Shown here piece after piece: positions 58,901-64,000 of a stretch of 64,000 nucleotides of DNA; the stretch's first letter is position 1, and each line of letters starts with the position of its first letter. Position numbers and translations under genes: made by a program. The stretch comes from Cyclaneusma minus (Eukaryota > Ascomycota > Leotiomycetes > Marthamycetales > Marthamycetaceae): contig JAKZHN010000002.1 in assembly GCA_037179335.1 (NCBI GenBank), forward strand, positions 930,001 to 994,000, written 5' to 3'. The notes beneath the pieces were generated by a model, which had not been told where the DNA came from, searched no databases, and saw only the letters and a program-made list of their open reading frames with translations.

Positions 58901-59776
58901 AGCTTACAGACTGGGAAAAGCACATCAAGCAGATCGAAGACGGCGAGGATAAGCTGCGCAAGATTGACCATCAGCGCAAGATGCTGGCCAAGAAGCTGGA
59001 CCAGTACCGCGTTCCTCTGCAGCAGCTCAAGATCAATTACTCCGTCTCAACCACCAACAAGAAGGTCTACACCGAAGAAGAAGATCGTTTCTTGCTCGTT
59101 ATGCTTAATAAATTTGGCGTCGATAGCGAAGGGGTTTACGACAAGATCCGCGATGCGATCCGTGAGAGTCCTCTTTTCCGCTTCGACTGGTTTTTCCTTT
59201 CCAGAACGCCCATCGAGATTAGTCGTCGCTGCACGACGCTCCTGACTACGGTCGCGCGCGAATTTGATGAGCCGAAGGGCGCGAATGGAACGGCCAATGG
59301 AAAGGGCAAGCGCGAGCCTGAGGATGATGAGAATGATGAGGACAGTGTGCTGGGCATGGCTCCGGCCAAGAAGAAGGCGAATAATGGTGTTCAGGTAAGC
59401 AATTGAGCAGTTATGATGCCGAATTAGTTCCCTGTCCTTCATTGTCCATACATATGTGTAGAATAGCGTCTTTAGGACACCCGAAGAAGGATCATCAATT
59501 GGTTTCCAATATCCACTGTACATCTCTGTCCCAGCTCAGCGCTTCTTTACTTCTGCGTTTGATCATTCGGCCCGCGATTTGTGAGTGAGTGGGTGCAGAA
59601 GTTGACAGGTGAACAAACAGAACAAGGCACTTAACAATGTCAAGTCCTCGGCACCTTCCAAGGCCAGCTCGGCCGCCCCGTCCACGCGCGATTCGAGCAT
59701 TATTTCCAACGGCTCGAGCCCCGCCCCTGCCTCTGCTGCCAAGGGCAAGGCAAAGGGTAAGGGTAAGAAGAAATGA
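55974..59776 (+). CDS. ISWI-family chromatin-remodelling ATPase
   Basis: An ATP-dependent nucleosome-sliding enzyme, nuclear (Isw1/Isw2 type). The four exons 55974..56072, 56181..56354, 56419..59394 and 59621..59776 give 1134 aa, all phase 0. SNF2 ATPase: MRDYQVAGLNWLVSLHENG, Walker A DEMGLGKT at 215-222, DEAH at 318-321, and [20 protein letters not shown]. The second lobe includes LIFSQMSRLLDILEDYC, TTRAGGLGINLTSADIVV and AHRIGQTKQVVVYRFVT. The HAND-SANT-SLIDE region follows (FGDWNKRDFQQFLNGSAKYG, YTEEEDRFLLVMLNKFG, PIEISRRCTTLL). The last exon adds a Lys/Ser/Ala-rich tail ending KGKAKGKGKKK. The last intron is long (226 bp), with two in-frame acceptors 12 nt apart. The length matches yeast Isw proteins (about 1120). 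Confidence 0.95.
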
Positions 59777-60480
59777 GGAGCTCATTTCATGAGCTCTTCA
59801 CACGCACTTACACTGGCGCCGCTCCACACACTATTTCGGTGATTTATCTTTCTTGGCAAGGGGCTCAGGAGGGGGTGCATTGACGTGTGGGTGGGCAAAA
59901 GATTGGCGTCTTGGGCGTTCTCTTTGCGATTCCAGGCGTTGATTTGTTAGATTTGTGTTGGGGTCTGGGATCATTGCGTTTGCCTTTGCTTTGCTTTTGA
60001 CATCTCATTCATCTTTCATCTTTTTGAAGAAAAGCGAGCACACTCGGAGGCTAAGAGGGGGGAGCCTGGATGGAGGCTACACCCACGATGCATGCCATAT
60101 GAGATGCAGTGTGCGATACCTACCTAGCCTTTTAGGGCATTTACTGGCAGATAATGAAATGAAAAAAACTTAATCTTGCTTGTCTCATTGTGAACGTGCC
60201 GTGCTGGGCGCGTGACTGATGGAGTGCTGAGCACGTCTTGTCGATACAGTGGGACGATAAAACTCTGCACCCCCTTCCTGACTTCGACGTGTGGCAAGAT
60301 GTCATTTCAATGTTTGCGAGATTTCCTCGGTCTTTGGAATATTCCTAATCTTGAAGGATAATCTTGAACTTTGAGGATATTCTTAATCAATATTCCAAAT
60401 GACCAAATCGTTAGGGACATGATGACATTCTAATTACTGAGGAGGGGGGATTTTGGGTGGGGGGGGGGGGGGGTTCAGAC
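59777..60480. other. ISWI 3' flank
   Basis: No gene. Repeated AATATTC/GATATTC words at 60335-60400. An oligo-G run (about 14) near 60461 ends just before array 2. Confidence 0.4.
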
Positions 60481-62900
60481 TTGTGTCGCATAACTGTATT
60501 GTGGGGTCACGATCCTAAGGTGTTGCGGAGAATCAATCGATTACTCTAATAGGACCATGAGCCCTCCTCTCAAATACTGGTCCATATCTCCTGTCTCCTT
60601 GGGTATAAATAGACCGTGAGCCGTGGCTTCTTTCCATCAAGGGTGCGAGAGAAAACGGTGAGATACCATCGATCGCTTGCTGTGAGCTTCCTGCACGGTT
60701 TCGAGGTGGCAGGTTGGTGAGGAGAGGCTCCCGAGGAGTTGGGCCAGTCTTTCTGATTAAACGTGGTTCTCATTCCAGATCCTCTTCTCACCGGCTACGG
60801 TACTTAGCCTTAGATTGCACGATGGCGAGGGTTTTCAGCGATAGTAGAGCATTGAAGCGACAGCAGCAAGGCCTCGCGATAGTGATAAGTGTCGTTGGGG
60901 GAAATTTTCCAAGCTTGGAGTGGGCAGTTGGACTTGAACCATTTAAAGTCTCCTCTCAAGGTATAAACAGACCAATTCCCATAGCGCCAGTGCATCAACG
61001 ATGGCAAATGCAAGTGACCAAGCCTCATGTTCAGATCTCTGCTGTGACTTTGCTACAGGGCTTCGAGGACGAGATGAAACATTAGTGGGCGGAATCAGCA
61101 CAGTATTTTCAGAAAAAGGTGATTCTTCTGCTTCAAAAGCCTCTGCGCACTAACAGTTTTCTTTTATATTCTGCGACGGTGGGTGTACCAAACGACGGTG
61201 AAATATTGTAGTGGCGGCAGCAGAAGTTTTGGTAACGAAAGCGGGCAAGGCTTGCAACCTTGGACGGAAAGTTGAATGGCTCTTTTTGGGTGTGAATACA
61301 CCCTTGCGCACGAGCTGTTTGCATACAGCGACACAGAGATCCATGCCGTGCCCGAATGAAGACCTGAACCTTGAGTTCCGGTAGCCTGCCCTGACTTGCC
61401 TGCAGGGTTTTGCAGAATCAAGACAGACTTTCCACTCGAAACTGGTTCTCGAGATTCCTTTTCGCACTGGCGAGTATTTTGTCTTATACTGTACGGAAGT
61501 GGTCCTACCAAACGACAGTGTGACGACGTAACGGCAGCAGGAGGTTTTTGAGGCAACGAAAATAGGTATCGATGGTGGAATCCTCGTCATATATCCTAGA
61601 GGTGAAACTGGACGACTTCTCAGGCCATTGGATCATTCAAGGGATCACTAGTAAGGGGTGCTAGCACGTTTGGAGGTGCAAGGGAGTAGTATTGCTCCAT
61701 GGAGAGAAAGGCAGGTAGCGAGGCTCTTTGTAGCTATCTACTGCCTAGCAAACAAAGAGTTGTGGTTATGGAAGCAGGCCCTCGTGGTCTCACGTGACCG
61801 CCCCTGTCAGAACCGTCCCAACACAGGCATTTTGAGGTACAAATAGATCCTCGCCCACAAGCTCGTTGCACCCAATGACACAAGACATGCCAAGATACCT
61901 GAGCCCCGACATTGAGTTCGGCTAGCTTTCTGTGAATTGCCTACAGGATTTCGAGAATCCAGATACAACATCGCTGGGCAGAATCAAGATAGACTTTCCT
62001 GTTGCAAATCTGTCCCTACAGATTCCTCTTCGTACTGAATCTTTCTGGTCGTTCTCTTTCTGCTACGACGGTTAGCGTGTCGAACGACAGTGGAACGATG
62101 TAACGGCAGTAGCAAGATTTTGAGGCAACGAAGGCATGGGTTTGTGACAGTTCCCTATTAGAGCAAAACCAGCAGACTTCTCAGGCCTTCTGGGTATAAA
62201 TAGACCTTCATCCATGGGATCTTTACAATCCAGAAAGAGTTCTCGTTCTGATTGTCTGACATCCTTCAATAACTATTGCTGATGCTGTGTCATCTGGGCA
62301 GCTTGCTGTGGCTAGAAATTTCGAGCTGAGCCATTTCATTTTCTACCTTACCGAAAATGAAAGCAGATGCTTTCTGGTCTTTGCCGCCTTCTCTTAGTCT
62401 ACCTTCGTAAAGCTCATGACGGTGAATACATCAACCGACAGTGGATATCAAAGTGACAGCAGCGACACTTGAAGATGCTGCGATTATTGTGATCTTGAAG
62501 GTGGGCACCTGAAAAAAGTACCCTTTTCGGGTACAAATAGACCCTCATTCACGGGCTAATTGTGTCAAGGATTCACCATTGAAGGATGGAAGTCACGCTG
62601 TAGTTGGTAAAACATCCAGGTAAAATGCTATGGCCAGAGATCTCGAAGGCTATGTTTGTGTGTAAAGTGAGAGCAGGGCTTCTCCGATGTGCGCTGATTT
62701 TCGCTAATAATAACTTGTCCTAGCCTCTTTCCTAACAAACACGACGGTAGGCGTAATAAGCGACAATGGGAATCGGAGCAGCAGCAGCAGCAGCAAGAGT
62801 TCAAAATGGTGAAAGTTTCCCAATTTTGTAGGGCAGTTAAACTTTAAAGGACTGCTTTTGGGACCTGCCACAACGCAACTCCTCCAATATTTGGGTTAGG
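60481..62900 (+). repeat. Array 2: six tandem promoter-like units
   Basis: Direct repeats of about 330-360 bp, one enlarged to about 545. TATA-type boxes start at 60604 (GGGTATAAATAGACC), 60962 (TATAAAC), about 61293 (degenerate), 61838 (TACAAAT), 62196 (TATAAAT) and 62532 (TACAAAT). They are mostly followed by AGACC and a CCCACGGGCTCGTTGC-like block. About 100-115 bp upstream of four of them lies CCAAACGACAGTG...GGCAGCAG or a variant (60858, 61188, 62081, 62432). The copy at 61508 is 330 bp from its TATA, consistent with an insertion. Between copies are TTTTGAGGCAACGAA and TGCAGGGTTTTG-like blocks. No ORF is conserved between units. Confidence 0.75.
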
Positions 62901-63862
62901 CAAACTTACATGTGAAGGAAAAACCATAATCCTGTGTGCCATAATGGCGATGTCAATGTCATTCCTCGGACTTTAACTTGTGCACACCAATTCACATGCC
63001 AACAACACACAAAGATGGTTGGACTTTGTTCACAGTCTCGGGAGAGACAGCTCAACATCGGTGGACCCCAGCAGAGTTGTAGTGTCTATAGCCAAAGCTT
63101 CCTCCTCAGCTCTCTGCCCTCTTTGTCTAGCATACGCTATGTCGACGGCTGGGATGGCAAAGGCGGGAATAGCCGCAGGCAAGTGGGCAGGGAGAGCGCC
63201 TAGGGATTGATGCATTTGCTGGAGTGGAGTGAGGGTGAGGTGAGAGGTGAAGTCAAGCTTTGAACTACAGAATTCTGCCACCGTTTGCTAGATTCGGCAT
63301 AGCGCCAATAGTAAGAATCTGAGGCTATCTCCACTTGCACCACAACCTTAGCATCTCTGCCCAACTAGTGTCTCACAAACCACAAAACAGTATGGCATAG
63401 CAACGTGCAGTCTCTTTTGGAACCGGGTCTGGTGTTGCGATAGAACAAGTCGTTGCTGACTCGGATACACGAAGCTGTCCAAATGCTCCAGGAAGATCCT
63501 CAAGTTTCGACTTTCAAGTTCACCTAGATCTGCAAACATGGGCACTTGACACACTCTTCCGGAATTCGGAATAAAGACCGAAAGTCAATTCATTTCGTGG
63601 GCCGTGGGGAACATGAAGCGGGGGCAGTTGTGAGGTCCGATTCAGACCTCACAGCTCCGTCTGAATCGCCGTTTGCCAAATCCCGACAGGAGGTTGACAA
63701 CGTGCAACTTTAACCAACAGCACCGACAAACAACAACAGCTCGAAACGCCAACAAACCTCAAGCTGCCGACTAAGGTAAATCTTGAGACTCATTGTGCTT
63801 CCATCTCAGATGGACTGGTTCCCCCAAACGCAGAATGTATTTGCTAACTCTCTTAGACCACT
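62901..63862. other. Intergenic, no gene seen
   Basis: Short frames on both strands without motifs. A (GCA)n run lies just to the left, at about 62778-62797. Confidence 0.35.
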
Positions 63863-63973
63863 ATGGCAACTAACCAGCCACGACTTCTTCGCCTGCTACG
63901 TACGCACCTGCAGACTACGAGAACGTCGGGAGCTGGGCTCGCCGCTACGTATGCCATTTATGTCAAGTACTAG
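63863..63973 (+). CDS. Possible 36-aa peptide or first exon at the window edge (weak)
   Basis: ATG at 63863, eleven bases after a good 3' splice site (CTCTCTTAG), preceded by a possible leader intron starting GTAAAT near 63776. The product starts MATNQPRLLRLLRTHLQTTR and ends IYVKY, then TAG. The basic, Leu-rich N-terminus could be a mitochondrial presequence. The window ends 27 bp later, so a longer spliced gene cannot be ruled out. Confidence 0.3.
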   Translation: MATNQPRLLRLLRTHLQTTRTSGAGLAATYAIYVKY

Positions 63974-64000
63974 AGTCTGTCGTCAGCTGCCAGAAGGGAT

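Noticed and set aside
61150..62269. Minus-strand frames in array 2 sharing residues like VTSFHCR
   Set aside because: The likeness is explained by the repeated DNA. Frames, starts and ends are not conserved.

Overview
This is a nuclear contig from a filamentous ascomycete (Pezizomycotina). The evidence is mono- to five-exon genes with short GT-AG introns (about 48 to 230 bp, often with CTAAC/CTAAT branch sites), a Zn2Cys6 regulator, a GH72 glucanosyltransferase, a microsomal P450, PTH11/rhodopsin-type and Dal5-type transporter remnants, and bicupin oxalate decarboxylase. The species cannot be fixed from the sequence. Gene models were built by hand-splicing the reading frames and checking phase, so exon ends are inferences from splice consensus and family conservation.

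Layout. 1-13 kb: GTP cyclohydrolase II (RIB1), a duplicated-domain hypothetical gene broken by an in-frame stop, a five-exon Zn2Cys6 regulator, and a DUF1771/Smr protein ending in a CaaX-like box. 13-25 kb: a GPI-anchored GH72 enzyme, an unresolved multi-exon gene, a P450 whose first intron has lost its AG acceptor, a decayed rhodopsin-domain protein, a small membrane protein, an FtsJ-like methyltransferase-fold gene with eroded motifs, a 171-bp TA-flanked MITE, and a fragment of a second FtsJ-like gene. This stretch is rich in decayed genes. 25-40 kb: membrane-anchored aldehyde dehydrogenase, mitoribosomal mS35, ALG13, oxalate decarboxylase, an uncharacterised basic protein, and an OB-fold protein with an N-terminal PIP box. 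46-60 kb: a Gly/RGG-rich disordered protein, a 3.7-kb tract of broken frames, a TAPR1/HAPSTR1-like protein, and an ISWI chromatin remodeller.

The most striking structures are two arrays of tandem promoter-like units, at about 40.1-44.6 kb (about 14 units of roughly 300 bp) and 60.5-62.9 kb (6 units of roughly 350 bp). Most units carry a TATA box, and most of those have a CTG/GTCGTTTGG-type element about 100 bp upstream; some also carry TGACTCA. The same upstream element, in opposite orientation, occurs at the same distance in both arrays. None encodes a convincing conserved protein. They look like clusters of short transcription units, possibly noncoding. The left array directly abuts a truncated, frameshifted Dal5-type transporter.

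Functionally the intact genes are mostly housekeeping (riboflavin synthesis, N-glycosylation, mitochondrial translation, chromatin remodelling, fatty aldehyde oxidation, wall remodelling) plus secreted oxalate breakdown. There is no evident secondary-metabolite cluster or operon-like arrangement.
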